A stretch of DNA of 55,812 bases, taken from positions 1 to 55,812 of the forward strand of contig JAHCJW010000006.1 of the NCBI GenBank assembly GCA_026126125.1. The letters run 5' to 3'. A model generated the notes under the pieces. The model saw nothing but the letters and a program-made list of their open reading frames with translations. It did no database searches and was not told the origin of the DNA. Source of the stretch: Devosia sp. Lineage in GTDB: Bacteria > Pseudomonadota > Alphaproteobacteria > Rhizobiales > Devosiaceae. Shown here one piece after another: positions 9,361 through 16,888 of the stretch; the stretch's first letter is position 1, and each line of letters opens with the position of its first letter. A program made the translations under genes and the position numbers.

Positions 9361-9795
9361 TTGCTCAAGACCATCCCGCCGCTGCTCGGCCCCGATCTGC
9401 TCTACGCGCTGCGCGCCATGGGCCATGGCGATGAACTGGCCATTGTCGACGCCAATTTCCCCGCGGAGCACCTCGGGCCAGAAGTGATCCGGCTCGACGG
9501 TATCTCGGCCACCGACGTGCTCGACGCCGTCCTTACAGTGTTGCCGCTCGACAGTTTTGTCGATCAGGCCGCTTTCGGCATGGCGGTCGTCGGCGCGCCC
9601 GATCAGCGCGAGCCGATCTACGATCTGTTCGAAACCATCATCCATCGCCACGAGCCCGGACAGAAATTTTCGACGCTCGAGCGCTTCGCCTTCTATGAGC
9701 GCGCTCAAGCCGCCGCCGTCATCGTGCAGAGCGGGGAAACCCGGCTCTATGGCAATATCATTCTCAAGAAGGGCATTGTTCGCCCCCCAGCCTGA
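9361..9795 (+). CDS. RbsD/FucU-family sugar mutarotase
   Basis: This is a 144-aa RbsD/FucU protein that speeds anomer exchange of a sugar such as L-fucose. Family features are PPLLGPDLLYALRAMGHGDELAIVDANFP near the N terminus, and the C-terminal active-site part with FYERAQAAAVIVQSGETRLYGNIILKKG. I chose the TTG start at 9361 since GAAGGAG lies 6 nt upstream; the earlier TTG at 9331 overlaps the gntR stop and has no ribosome site. FucU enzymes go with L-fucose or related deoxysugar catabolism, which fits the neighbouring dehydratase and FAH-type hydrolase. Confidence 0.88.
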   Translation: MLKTIPPLLGPDLLYALRAMGHGDELAIVDANFPAEHLGPEVIRLDGISATDVLDAVLTVLPLDSFVDQAAFGMAVVGAPDQREPIYDLFETIIHRHEPGQKFSTLERFAFYERAQAAAVIVQSGETRLYGNIILKKGIVRPPA

Positions 9796-9835
9796 GGCAA
9801 AACGAACGCATCCAGCCTAGGTCGGCCTCGACAGA

Positions 9836-9847
9836 CTAACATGTTAG
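9836..9847. promoter_or_regulatory. GntR operator, copy 2 (CTAACATGTTAG)
   Basis: An exact second copy of the 12-bp palindrome found before gntR, 40 bp upstream of the FAH-family gene. The shared flanks (ACTAACATGTTAGC in both) strengthen the case for one regulator controlling both transcripts. Confidence 0.75.
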
Positions 9848-9887
9848 CCTGTATGGCCTTGGCCAGAAAAGATTTGGGAGACCCGCC

Positions 9888-10739
9888 ATGAAACTTCTCC
9901 GCGTCGGCGCCAAGGGTGCCGAAAAGCCCGCAATCCTGGCCAAGGACGGCTCGATCCGCGACCTTTCCGGCGTGGTCACCGACATTGCCGGCCAGACCCT
10001 TACCCCCGAAGGCCTCGCCAGGATCGCGGCCACCGACATCGATCTTCTGCCCCGGCTCGAGGAGGGTCAGCGCATCGGCCCCTGCGTCGGCCAGGTCGGC
10101 AAATTCATCTGCATCGGCCTCAACTATGCCGACCACGCCGCCGAAACCGGCGCGGCGATTCCGGCTGAGCCGATCATCTTCATGAAGGCCACCAGCGCCA
10201 TCATCGGCCCCAATGACGACGTGATCATTCCCAAGAACTCCATCAAGCCGGACTGGGAAGTGGAACTGGGCATCGTCATCGGCAAGGAAGCCCGCTATGT
10301 CGAGGAAGCCGACGCCCTTGAACATGTCGCCGGCTATTGCCTCGTCAACGACGTTTCCGAGCGCCATTTTCAAACCGAGCGTGGCGGCACCTGGGACAAG
10401 GGCAAGGGGGCGGACACCTTCGGCCCCATCGGCCCCTGGGTGGTGACGCGCGATGAGGTGCCCGATCCGCAGAACCTTAACATGTGGCTCGAGGTCGACG
10501 GCAAGCGCTATCAGGACGGCTCGACCAAGACGATGATCTTCGGCATCGCCACCGTGGTCTCCTATGTCAGCCAGTTCATGAGCCTGCAGCCGGGCGACAT
10601 CATCTCCACCGGCACCCCGCCAGGCGTGGGCATGGGCATCAAGCCCGAGCCGGTCTGGCTCAAGCCCGGCAATGTGATGCGCCTCGGCATCGAGGGGCTT
10701 GGCGAGCAGACCCAGAACGTCAAGGCCTATAGCGCCTGA
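9888..10739 (+). CDS. Fumarylacetoacetate hydrolase-family protein (diketo-deoxy sugar-acid hydrolase type)
   Basis: The product is 283 aa of the FAH family. The N-terminal region is followed by the metal-binding core: ICIGLNYADHAAETG, the DWEVELGIVIG acidic cluster (Asp/Glu ligands), GYCLVNDVSERHFQ and the IISTGTPPGVGMG loop. In FucU-containing loci the enzyme often cleaves 2,4-diketo-3-deoxy-L-fuconate to pyruvate and lactate, so that is the working hypothesis. Ureidoglycolate-lyase-type annotation is common for such sequences and cannot be excluded. It has its own operator and ribosome site (GGGAG). Confidence 0.85.
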   Translation: MKLLRVGAKGAEKPAILAKDGSIRDLSGVVTDIAGQTLTPEGLARIAATDIDLLPRLEEGQRIGPCVGQVGKFICIGLNYADHAAETGAAIPAEPIIFMKATSAIIGPNDDVIIPKNSIKPDWEVELGIVIGKEARYVEEADALEHVAGYCLVNDVSERHFQTERGGTWDKGKGADTFGPIGPWVVTRDEVPDPQNLNMWLEVDGKRYQDGSTKTMIFGIATVVSYVSQFMSLQPGDIISTGTPPGVGMGIKPEPVWLKPGNVMRLGIEGLGEQTQNVKAYSA

Positions 10740-10755
10740 TCGAACGCGATCCGTC

Positions 10756-10778
10756 GCCTCCCCCCTTGCGGGGGAGGC
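10756..10778. repeat. Small palindromic hairpin (GCCTCCCCC / GGGGGAGGC)
   Basis: A 9-bp perfect inverted repeat (10756-10764 and 10770-10778) with a 5-nt loop lies between the FAH gene and nadB. It resembles the short C-rich/G-rich palindromes scattered between genes in many alphaproteobacteria. It may act as a transcription attenuator or be a REP-like element. No T-run follows, so it is not a typical terminator. Confidence 0.5.
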
Positions 10779-10842
10779 TCAGAGGGGCGTATGGCGGGCG
10801 CAATGGTGAGGTAAGGCAATCGCTCCTCGCCGGGAGGACGCC

Positions 10843-12429
10843 ATGATCACCTTCGACAACACGCTCAACGCCGATGGAGCGCTGATCGTCGGCGCCGGTC
10901 TTGCCGGGCTGTTCACCGCGCTCAAGCTGGCCCCTCGTCCCGTCACCGTGCTATCGCCCAAGCCCTTGGGGTCGGGCGCCTCTTCGGCCTGGGCCCAGGG
11001 CGGGGTCGCCGCCGCCATGGGCAAAGGCGACAGCCCCCATGCCCATGCGCTCGACACCGAAATCGCCGGCGCCGGCATCGTCGATCACGGCACCGCCGAA
11101 GGGGTGACCGCCGAGGCGGTGGCGCGCATCGCCGATCTGGCGCGCTGGGGCACGCCCTTTGATCGCGACGATTTCGGCAATTTCGCGCTGGGCCGCGAAG
11201 CCGCCCATTCGGCCAATCGCATCGTCAAGGTCGAGGGCGACCGCGCCGGCTGGGCCATCATGCAGGCGATCATCGCCGAGGTGCGCCGCACCCCTTCCAT
11301 CCGCGTCGTCGAAGGCATCACCGCCCTGAGCCTGGCGCGGGACAATGGCCGCATCGTCGGCGTGTATTGCCGCCGGCTGGGCGATCGCTATTCCGAGCCG
11401 ATCTTCATCCGCGCCCGGGCCACCGTGCTGGCCGCCGGCGGGCTGGGCGGGCTCTATGCCGTCACCACCAATCCGCCCGGCGTACGCGGCCACGCCATGG
11501 GCATGGCGGCGCGGGCCGGCGCCATCATCGCCGATGCCGAATTCGTCCAGTTCCACCCCACCGCCTTTGCCACCGGGGCCGATCCGGCGCCGCTCGCCAC
11601 CGAAGCCCTGCGCGGGGAAGGCGCCATTCTGGTCAACGATCTGGGCGAGCGCTTCATGCCCGCCATCCATCCCGACGCCGAACTGGCGCCACGCGACATC
11701 GTCGCCCGTGCCAGTTTCCGCCAGATCCAGGCGGGGCGGAAGGTCTTTCTCGACACGCGGCGGGTCCTGGGCGCCGACATTCTCACCCGCTTCCCCACGG
11801 TCAGCAAATATTGCCGCGAGGCTGGCATCGATCCGGTCACCGGGCTGATCCCGGTGACGCCGGCCGCGCATTTTCACATGGGCGGGGTCAAGGTCGATGA
11901 GCGGGGCCGCTCCTCGCTTCCCGGCCTCTGGGTGTGCGGCGAGGCCTCGTGCACGGGCCTGCATGGCGCCAATCGCCTCGCCTCCAATTCCCTGCTCGAA
12001 GCCATCGTCTATGGCGCCCGCATCGCCGACGATATCGGCGGGCTCGAACCGACCCGCGATCTCGCCCCGTTCAGGGGCATCGAATGGGACGAGGCCGAGG
12101 GCAATCGCGCCGAGGAAGTGTTGCGCAATTCGCTCGCCGTACGGCAATTGCGGGCGATCATGAGCGAGCGGGTCGGGGTGGAGCGCGACGCGACGGGCCT
12201 CAGGGAGGCGCTACGCGCCATTGCTCACCTGGAGGCGACGGCCGAACAGGTCACCACCGCCTTTCTCAACATGACCACCTCGGCCACCTTGGTTGCCGCC
12301 GCCGCGCTGAAGCGTGAGGAAAGCCGGGGCGGTCATTTCCGCACCGACTTCCCCGGCACCAGCCCGAGCTGGGAACACCATAGCGAAATGACGCTGGACG
12401 AAGCGCTGGCCCTGCGCGCCGAGGCATAA
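10843..12429 (+). CDS. nadB: L-aspartate oxidase
   Basis: NadB oxidises L-aspartate to iminoaspartate with FAD, the first step of de novo NAD synthesis. The N terminus has the dinucleotide motif (LIVGAGLAGLFTALKL), then GASSAWAQGGVAAAM, the catalytic-region blocks EFVQFHPTAF and RGEGAILVND, and the HFHMGGVKVDERGRSS and GLHGANRLASNSLLE blocks diagnostic of NadB. Length is 528 aa, normal. A strong ribosome site (GGGAGG) precedes the ATG. nadA and nadC are not in the window. It converges with the cytochrome gene. Confidence 0.95.
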   Translation: MITFDNTLNADGALIVGAGLAGLFTALKLAPRPVTVLSPKPLGSGASSAWAQGGVAAAMGKGDSPHAHALDTEIAGAGIVDHGTAEGVTAEAVARIADLARWGTPFDRDDFGNFALGREAAHSANRIVKVEGDRAGWAIMQAIIAEVRRTPSIRVVEGITALSLARDNGRIVGVYCRRLGDRYSEPIFIRARATVLAAGGLGGLYAVTTNPPGVRGHAMGMAARAGAIIADAEFVQFHPTAFATGADPAPLATEALRGEGAILVNDLGERFMPAIHPDAELAPRDIVARASFRQIQAGRKVFLDTRRVLGADILTRFPTVSKYCREAGIDPVTGLIPVTPAAHFHMGGVKVDERGRSSLPGLWVCGEASCTGLHGANRLASNSLLEAIVYGARIADDIGGLEPTRDLAPFRGIEWDEAEGNRAEEVLRNSLAVRQLRAIMSERVGVERDATGLREALRAIAHLEATAEQVTTAFLNMTTSATLVAAAALKREESRGGHFRTDFPGTSPSWEHHSEMTLDEALALRAEA

Positions 12430-12443
12430 GCGACGCCCGTCCG

Positions 12444-13319
12444 TCACGGGGCCAGCAGATAGCTCGCCAGCGCTCTCAGGTCGTCATCGGTCCAATGCGC
12501 GGTCGATTCGGCGATCACCTCGGCCATGGCGCCACCCAGCACGTCAAAGCCCGGCGTGAACCCATCCTTGAGCGTTTGTACCAGTGTTTCGACGTCATAG
12601 CCGTCGGCCGCCAGCGCTGCGGCGGTGATGGCGGGCGCGCGCCCGCCGGTGCCGCCGGGCGAGCCGGTGAACGCCGCGCCCCAGTCGAGCGCACCCAGTC
12701 CATTGCGCGGCGTGTGGCAGGCCACGCAATGGGCCGGACCGAGGGCCAGATATTTGCCGCGATTATATTGATCCGACCGGCCTTGCTCCGGCGCGAAGCG
12801 GGCGGGGGCGAAAAACAGATTCTGCCAGCCGGCCATGAGCAGGCGCATATTGAACGGAAACGGAATAGCGCTGGCCGCCGCCGGCGCGTTCACCGGCTCG
12901 CTCGCCATCAGCGCCGCATAGAGATCGGCGATCTCCTGATCGCTCATCAGCGTATAGTTTTCATAGGGAAAGGCGGGATAGAGATGGCCCTGTGGCCCCA
13001 TGCCATTGCTGATCGCTTCGGAAAACTGCGCAATCGTCCAATCGCCGATGCCGAATTGCCGGTCCGAGGTGATGTTGGGCGGAACGAACGTGCCGAAATC
13101 GGTTTTCAGCCCGGCGCCGCCCGAGAGCAAAGCGCGGCCATTGGCGCGGTCGGTGTGGCAGGCGACGCATCCGCCCAGGCGAATGAGATAATTGCCCCGC
13201 TCGGCATTGCCGACAAGGCTAAGATCGCGCGCCGGGCCGCTGACCGGCTTAAGGAAATAAACCCCTATTGCGGCTCCCAGCACAGCGAGGGCCGCCATGA
13301 CCATCCATCGTCGCTTCAC
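12444..13319 (-). CDS. Dihaem cytochrome c, membrane-anchored
   Basis: The product is 291 aa with an N-terminal transmembrane anchor or signal (about residues 6-24). Two c-type haem sites are present, CVACH at residues 51-55 and CVACH at 198-202, each in its own cytochrome c domain. Candidate Met ligands lie downstream (SNGMGPQGHLYPAFPYENYT and GGAMAEVI). The pattern is that of the small subunit that accepts electrons from periplasmic dehydrogenases (GMC/alcohol/gluconate type), but no such dehydrogenase gene is adjacent. It converges with nadB with a 14-bp gap. Confidence 0.88.
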   Translation of the reverse strand: MKRRWMVMAALAVLGAAIGVYFLKPVSGPARDLSLVGNAERGNYLIRLGGCVACHTDRANGRALLSGGAGLKTDFGTFVPPNITSDRQFGIGDWTIAQFSEAISNGMGPQGHLYPAFPYENYTLMSDQEIADLYAALMASEPVNAPAAASAIPFPFNMRLLMAGWQNLFFAPARFAPEQGRSDQYNRGKYLALGPAHCVACHTPRNGLGALDWGAAFTGSPGGTGGRAPAITAAALAADGYDVETLVQTLKDGFTPGFDVLGGAMAEVIAESTAHWTDDDLRALASYLLAP

Positions 13320-13388
13320 CGGCGCGCCCCCCGCTCAAGAGGAGCAGAGTGAAGCAGAGCGGCCGCCGGCAGGCAATCGCCCCCGAAA

Positions 13389-14336
13389 TCAACAGCTTGC
13401 GAGCACGGCCTCCACTTCGGCGCGGCTGGGCGGCTTGCACCCTTTCTGAGCGCAGTTGAGCCCGGCGACCACGGCGCCGAATTTCAACGTCGTTTCCAGC
13501 GCCGCCGCATCGAGCTGGCCGAGCGCCCCGGGCCGCAAGGCCCCCGTCTCGTGCAGCCAGGTCAGGATGCCGGCCATCAGGCTATCGCCCGCCCCGACCG
13601 TGTCGCCGAAAACCGGCGGCGCATAAATGCCCGCCTGAGCGCTGGCCAGACGCGAAAAGGCGATCGAGCCATGCTCGCCCAGCGTGATCACCACCAGCTC
13701 GCAATGCGGCCGCGCCAGCAAGGACGCGGCATAGTCGGCGATGCTCGTCCCCGGCGCCAGCCAGGCATGGTCTTCCTCCGACAATTTGATCAGATGCGCC
13801 GCATCGAGAAAGGTTTCGAGCCGCGCCCGGTAGCCGGCCTCGTCCTCGACCAGTTTGTCGCGCACATTGATATCGAAGGAGATGGTGGCGCCCCGCGCCC
13901 GCGCCGCTTCGACCACCGCAGCCCACACCGCCGCATCTTCGGCCAGGATCGGCGCAAAGCCGCCGATCTGGTAGAGCGTCACCGCTGCGGGCAGCGCCGC
14001 CAGCAGACCCTCGCGGGTAAAGGCGCGGTCGGCGGCGCGCTCGAACACATAGCTGGCCTGCATCTTGTCGTTGAAGCTGACGATGGCCTTGGTGGTCGGG
14101 GCGTCGACCCGCTCCTGGAGCAGCACGTGCACGCCCGCTTCGGCCAGCGGCCCCAGCAGCAGATCGCCGTGTTCGTCCTGGCTGATCGGACACAGAAAGC
14201 CCGTGTCATTTCCCAGCTTCGCCAGCGCGATGGCGCAATTATAGGGCGAGCCGCCCGGCAGCGCCTGGCGCTCGGCGCCCGGGGCCGACGACACCGGCAC
14301 CAGATCGATCAGGCTTTCCCCTCCGACGACGAACAT
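13389..14336 (-). CDS. PfkB-family carbohydrate kinase (fructokinase-like)
   Basis: The kinase has 315 aa from ATG 14336, which is preceded by GGAGGAGG. It starts FVVGGESLIDLVP, has the GGSPYNCAIALAKLG substrate block (PfkB signature 1), and the C-terminal signature DTVGAGDSLMAGIL with the catalytic Asp and anion hole. It probably phosphorylates fructose or a related ketose. Extra upstream codons to 14393 have no ribosome site. It follows the glycosyl-phosphate transferase gene on the same strand. Confidence 0.87.
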   Translation of the reverse strand: MFVVGGESLIDLVPVSSAPGAERQALPGGSPYNCAIALAKLGNDTGFLCPISQDEHGDLLLGPLAEAGVHVLLQERVDAPTTKAIVSFNDKMQASYVFERAADRAFTREGLLAALPAAVTLYQIGGFAPILAEDAAVWAAVVEAARARGATISFDINVRDKLVEDEAGYRARLETFLDAAHLIKLSEEDHAWLAPGTSIADYAASLLARPHCELVVITLGEHGSIAFSRLASAQAGIYAPPVFGDTVGAGDSLMAGILTWLHETGALRPGALGQLDAAALETTLKFGAVVAGLNCAQKGCKPPSRAEVEAVLASC

Positions 14337-14408
14337 GCTGCCTCCTCCAGACTGAGCCGTGCGCTGCAATAGCATTTTCACCACCCCTGTCACCAGCGGC
14401 GCGTCACA

Positions 14409-15698
14409 TCAGCGCGCGCCGCTGCGGAACAGCAAGGTCTTGATGGTGCGCACGGCGATGATCACGTCGAGATCGAAGGACACGTGCTTGAGGTAGAACA
14501 GATCGTAGGAAAGCTTGGTGATTTCCTCGTCCTCGGTCTCGGCATAGCCATGCGAGACCTGGGCCCACCCCGTCAGGCCGGGCAAGAGGATCGAGCGGTT
14601 GGCATATTGGGGCAGGCGCGCCTCGAGCGCCTCGGCAATCGGCACCGATACCGGGCGCGGCCCGATAAAACTCATCTCGCCCTTGAGGATATTGATCAGT
14701 TGCGGCAACTCATCGATGCGCAACTGGCGCACGATATGGCAGCCGGGCAGGACGCGCGCGTCGTTCTGCGCGGTCGAGGCGGTGTCGGCGTTCTTGACCA
14801 TGGTGCGGAACTTGTAGAGCCGGAAGACGCCGCCGCCATAGCCGCGCCGCGGCTGGATGAACAGCGAAGGACCGCCATCGACGAGGCGGATATAGAGCCA
14901 GAGCAGCCCCCCGACCAGCAGGGCCGGGCCCGCCAGCACCAGCACCCCGACGATGTCGACCAGACGCTTGGCGCGATAATAAAGGATCTGGCTGGGGCTA
15001 TAGGAGACATCGGCCAGATCGAAGCTGGCGATATCGACCCGCCCGGAAAATCCTTCGAGATAGGAGGGCCAGCCTTCGATCTCGAAGCCCCGCAGATAGA
15101 GCCGGGTCAGGATCGGCCCCCAGCCGCCGCCATGGTGAAACTGCGGATCGATCAGCACGCGGCGGATTTCGGGGCCGATGGTTTCCGGGGTGACGATGGG
15201 CACCTTGCCTTCGAGGCGTCGCGCCACCTCGGGCGCCTCGGGAAAATCGAGCAGTCCCACCCGCCGGGTCAGCGACCTGGCCATGGCCAGATTGGCGACG
15301 GTGACGCCGAGCAGCGTCGTCGGCAGACCCAGCACGATGCCGAGAAAGCTTACCGGAATGCGGGTGGCGGCGATAATCGAGATGGCAAGGCTGGCGGCGA
15401 ACACCGTCACCGCCAGGGCCAGGGTGAACGGATGGCTGCGCCGCCCGGCCACGATCAGCAGGCTGACCGCGATCACCGGGATGGCGGCCAGCGCCACGGC
15501 GACCGGCAGGATATTGTGCCAATCGGCGCGCCCCGCCCAGATCATCACCAGCACATAGATCGCCCCGGCGCACAGGGAAGCGCTGGCGGTGGCCGGCAGG
15601 GCGGCGCGCATCAGCATGCGATAATGATGGGTCTTGCGCTTGGCGCCCTGGCCGATGACGGCCTCGAGCCCGTTGGTCGACGATCGGGGTTGTGACAT
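14409..15698 (-). CDS. Polyisoprenyl-phosphate sugar-1-phosphate transferase (exopolysaccharide priming type)
   Basis: The protein is 429 aa from ATG 15698. There are four to five hydrophobic helices in the first 140 residues, then a central domain, another membrane segment (VDIVGVLVLAGPALLVGGLLWLY, split here by position), and the C-terminal bacterial sugar transferase domain (Pfam Bac_transf type). That domain has FRLYKFRTM, LRIDELPQLINILKGEMSFIGPRP and LPGLTGWAQV. Such enzymes load the first sugar of an exopolysaccharide or capsule onto undecaprenyl phosphate. It is the last clearly chromosomal gene before the element. The N-terminal half is more divergent than the catalytic domain. Confidence 0.88.
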   Translation of the reverse strand: MSQPRSSTNGLEAVIGQGAKRKTHHYRMLMRAALPATASASLCAGAIYVLVMIWAGRADWHNILPVAVALAAIPVIAVSLLIVAGRRSHPFTLALAVTVFAASLAISIIAATRIPVSFLGIVLGLPTTLLGVTVANLAMARSLTRRVGLLDFPEAPEVARRLEGKVPIVTPETIGPEIRRVLIDPQFHHGGGWGPILTRLYLRGFEIEGWPSYLEGFSGRVDIASFDLADVSYSPSQILYYRAKRLVDIVGVLVLAGPALLVGGLLWLYIRLVDGGPSLFIQPRRGYGGGVFRLYKFRTMVKNADTASTAQNDARVLPGCHIVRQLRIDELPQLINILKGEMSFIGPRPVSVPIAEALEARLPQYANRSILLPGLTGWAQVSHGYAETEDEEITKLSYDLFYLKHVSFDLDVIIAVRTIKTLLFRSGAR

Positions 15699-15783
15699 CG
15701 GCACTCACTTTTTTGTCCGGCACCTGATGCCGCCCAATTGGGACCATTCGTCCGCGCTGTTGTTTCGCGCCATAACGGCGCCG

Positions 15784-16038
15784 TCAAGCAGGGGCGCGCG
15801 CCGAAACTGGTTTGCCGCCAGAACGGCGGGGAGAACCCGGGCTCAAGGCTTCGTCCGGCCGACCATGCGCCATCAGGATCAGCCGCCACACCATGACGGC
15901 ATAGCCGACTATCGCGGGCAGCATGAAGCCTGCGACCAGCGTTGCGGCAACAACCAATCTTCGCACATGCCCACCCTGGAGCCGACTTGCCGCTACCATC
16001 CATCCGTTTCCAGCAGGGACAGACCAGGAACAAGCCAT
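15784..16038 (-). CDS. Small hypothetical membrane protein
   Basis: This is a possible 84-aa protein (MACSWSVPAGN...) with one clear hydrophobic helix (about residues 28-53, LVVAATLVAGFMLPAIVGYAVMVW is the core, longer than a soluble stretch) and a basic tail. No family is recognised. The ATG lies just inside the terminator hairpin at 16041-16076, which leaves little room for a promoter or ribosome site, so it may be a non-coding open frame. Confidence 0.35.
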   Translation of the reverse strand: MACSWSVPAGNGWMVAASRLQGGHVRRLVVAATLVAGFMLPAIVGYAVMVWRLILMAHGRPDEALSPGSPRRSGGKPVSARAPA

Positions 16039-16040
16039 AA

Positions 16041-16076
16041 AAAAACCCGCCGGATCAATGATCCTAGCGGGTTTTT
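16041..16076. terminator. Strong bidirectional rho-independent terminator
   Basis: The outer stem is AAAAACCCGC (16041-16050) with GCGGGTTTTT (16067-16076). Inside it GGATCA pairs with TGATCC. The hairpin is almost fully paired and has an A-run on one side and a T-run on the other, so it can stop transcription from both directions. It separates the chromosomal polysaccharide gene from the mobile element. Confidence 0.85.
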
Positions 16077-16081
16077 CATAT

Positions 16082-16100
16082 TGGTTGCGGGGGCAGGATC
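16082..16100 (-). other. Candidate att site: tRNA 3'-end fragment
   Basis: On the minus strand these bases read GATCCTGCCCCCGCAACCA, the 3' end (part of the T arm, acceptor strand and CCA) of initiator-Met-like tRNAs. The rest of a tRNA is absent: the expected T-loop and anticodon parts do not follow upstream. Isolated tRNA 3' ends are the usual att scar of tRNA-targeting integrases, and the position fits the end of the element. Confidence 0.55.
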
Positions 16101-16143
16101 TAATCTTCACTTGTTGCCCGAGCAAGTAAAGATGGTTGCGGGG

Positions 16144-16178
16144 ACCGGCGTCGATCATAACTTGCGATCGACGCCGGT
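16144..16178. repeat. 13-bp perfect inverted repeat hairpin
   Basis: ACCGGCGTCGATC (16144-16156) pairs with GATCGACGCCGGT (16166-16178) around a 9-nt loop. This is the variable hairpin of the second 51-bp unit. A second long stem, 16177-16191 with 16198-16212 (15 bp, 6-nt loop), overlaps its end. Confidence 0.8.
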
Positions 16179-16234
16179 AAAGATGGTTGCGGGAGGGCGC
16201 AACCATCTTTACTTGCAAGCCTCTTGCAATGAAG

Positions 16235-16461
16235 CGTCGAAGGTCACCGCTGAGGAAGCTGTAGGTGAAGTTCAAAGCTTTCTCACAAATCTTTTTCAGA
16301 CAGCAGCTTAGAAGAAGGACGGAGCCGGGTGGTGGGGGGGGGGCGGCGCTATTCTTCCTTCAATTTCCCTAGTCTTCGAGAATCTGGCAGGTGCAGAGAG
16401 AGCACCGCGAACTCAGCGTAGAAGCATCTGGGGGAATCGTGCAGACGAGCTGCTACGGATC
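16235..16461. other. Non-coding stretch with 10-G homopolymer
   Basis: No gene is recognised here. There is a run of ten G residues at 16334-16343. No other structure stands out, and base composition is less GC-rich than the chromosome to the left. Confidence 0.5.
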
Positions 16462-16767
16462 TCAAATCAGGTCATGCAACTCTTTTAAGAATGCAGCGAT
16501 GTTCTCTTCGTTACGCTTATAGTACGTCCAAGGCCCGACCCGGCGCGATGTAACCAGCTTTGCGCGTTGCAAAGCCGTCAAGTATTGCGAAATGGTCGAT
16601 TGGGATAAGCCAGCGCGCTCCTGGATGATGCTCACGCATACCCCAACTTCGTCGGGATCGACATCCTGTTCGGGGTAGTTCTTTCGTGGCTCCTTGAGCT
16701 TGGCCAGGATTGCCAAGCGAGCTGGATTGTCGAGTGCCTTGAGGGCTTCACTGACATCGATAGCCAT
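16462..16767 (-). CDS. ArsR-type winged-helix transcriptional regulator
   Basis: This 101-aa single-domain repressor has an N-terminal helix with LDNPARLAILAKL, a recognition region with AGLSQSTISQYLTALQRAKLV, and a wing followed by WTYYKRNEENI. This is the ArsR/SmtB-like layout. No metal-site CxC is present; a single Cys (about residue 44, VGVCVSI) could sense thiol or redox state, but this is speculative. It follows the NAD(P)-binding gene on the same strand and has an 18-bp palindrome just upstream (16799-16818), so it probably represses itself. Confidence 0.85.
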   Translation of the reverse strand: MAIDVSEALKALDNPARLAILAKLKEPRKNYPEQDVDPDEVGVCVSIIQERAGLSQSTISQYLTALQRAKLVTSRRVGPWTYYKRNEENIAAFLKELHDLI

Positions 16768-16798
16768 GATCTTCCGCCGTAGAGATTTTTCACGATAT

Positions 16799-16818
16799 TA
16801 CGATACCTCGGTATCGTA
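16799..16818. promoter_or_regulatory. Operator palindrome before the ArsR-type gene
   Basis: TACGATACC and GGTATCGTA form a perfect 9-bp inverted repeat around two bases, 32 bp upstream of the regulator's ATG. It is a typical size for a winged-helix dimer site and suggests autoregulation. Confidence 0.7.
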
Positions 16819-16888
16819 TGCAACGGACCGCCAATCTTCACGACCAGCAGGAATCCAAACCGGTTCCCGCTGGCTGACCGTGAAGGGG

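Larger units (their letters stand above)
16082..16234. repeat. Three tandem 51-bp units with internal hairpins
   Basis: TGGTTGCGGG begins at 16082, 16133 and 16184, exactly 51 bp apart. Each unit also shares an ATC-rich stretch ending ACTTG at about positions 22-32 of the unit, and units 1 and 2 end AAAGA. The segment between is variable and forms a different hairpin in each unit. A 15-mer (GTAAAGATGGTTGCG) occurs at 16126 and 16177 and in inverted form at 16198-16212. The 51-bp period gives a 17-residue periodicity in translated frames on both strands, which is a by-product and not evidence of coding. Confidence 0.75.

Noticed and set aside
16082-16160. Complete tRNA gene at the element end
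   Set aside because: Only the 3' end is present; no anticodon or D arm can be built upstream.
16082-16234. CRISPR array
   Set aside because: Only three units, and the variable parts are self-complementary hairpins instead of spacers; no cas genes.
15784-16311. Proteins with 17-residue repeats on both strands
   Set aside because: Periodicity comes from the 51-bp non-coding units; both strands show it equally.
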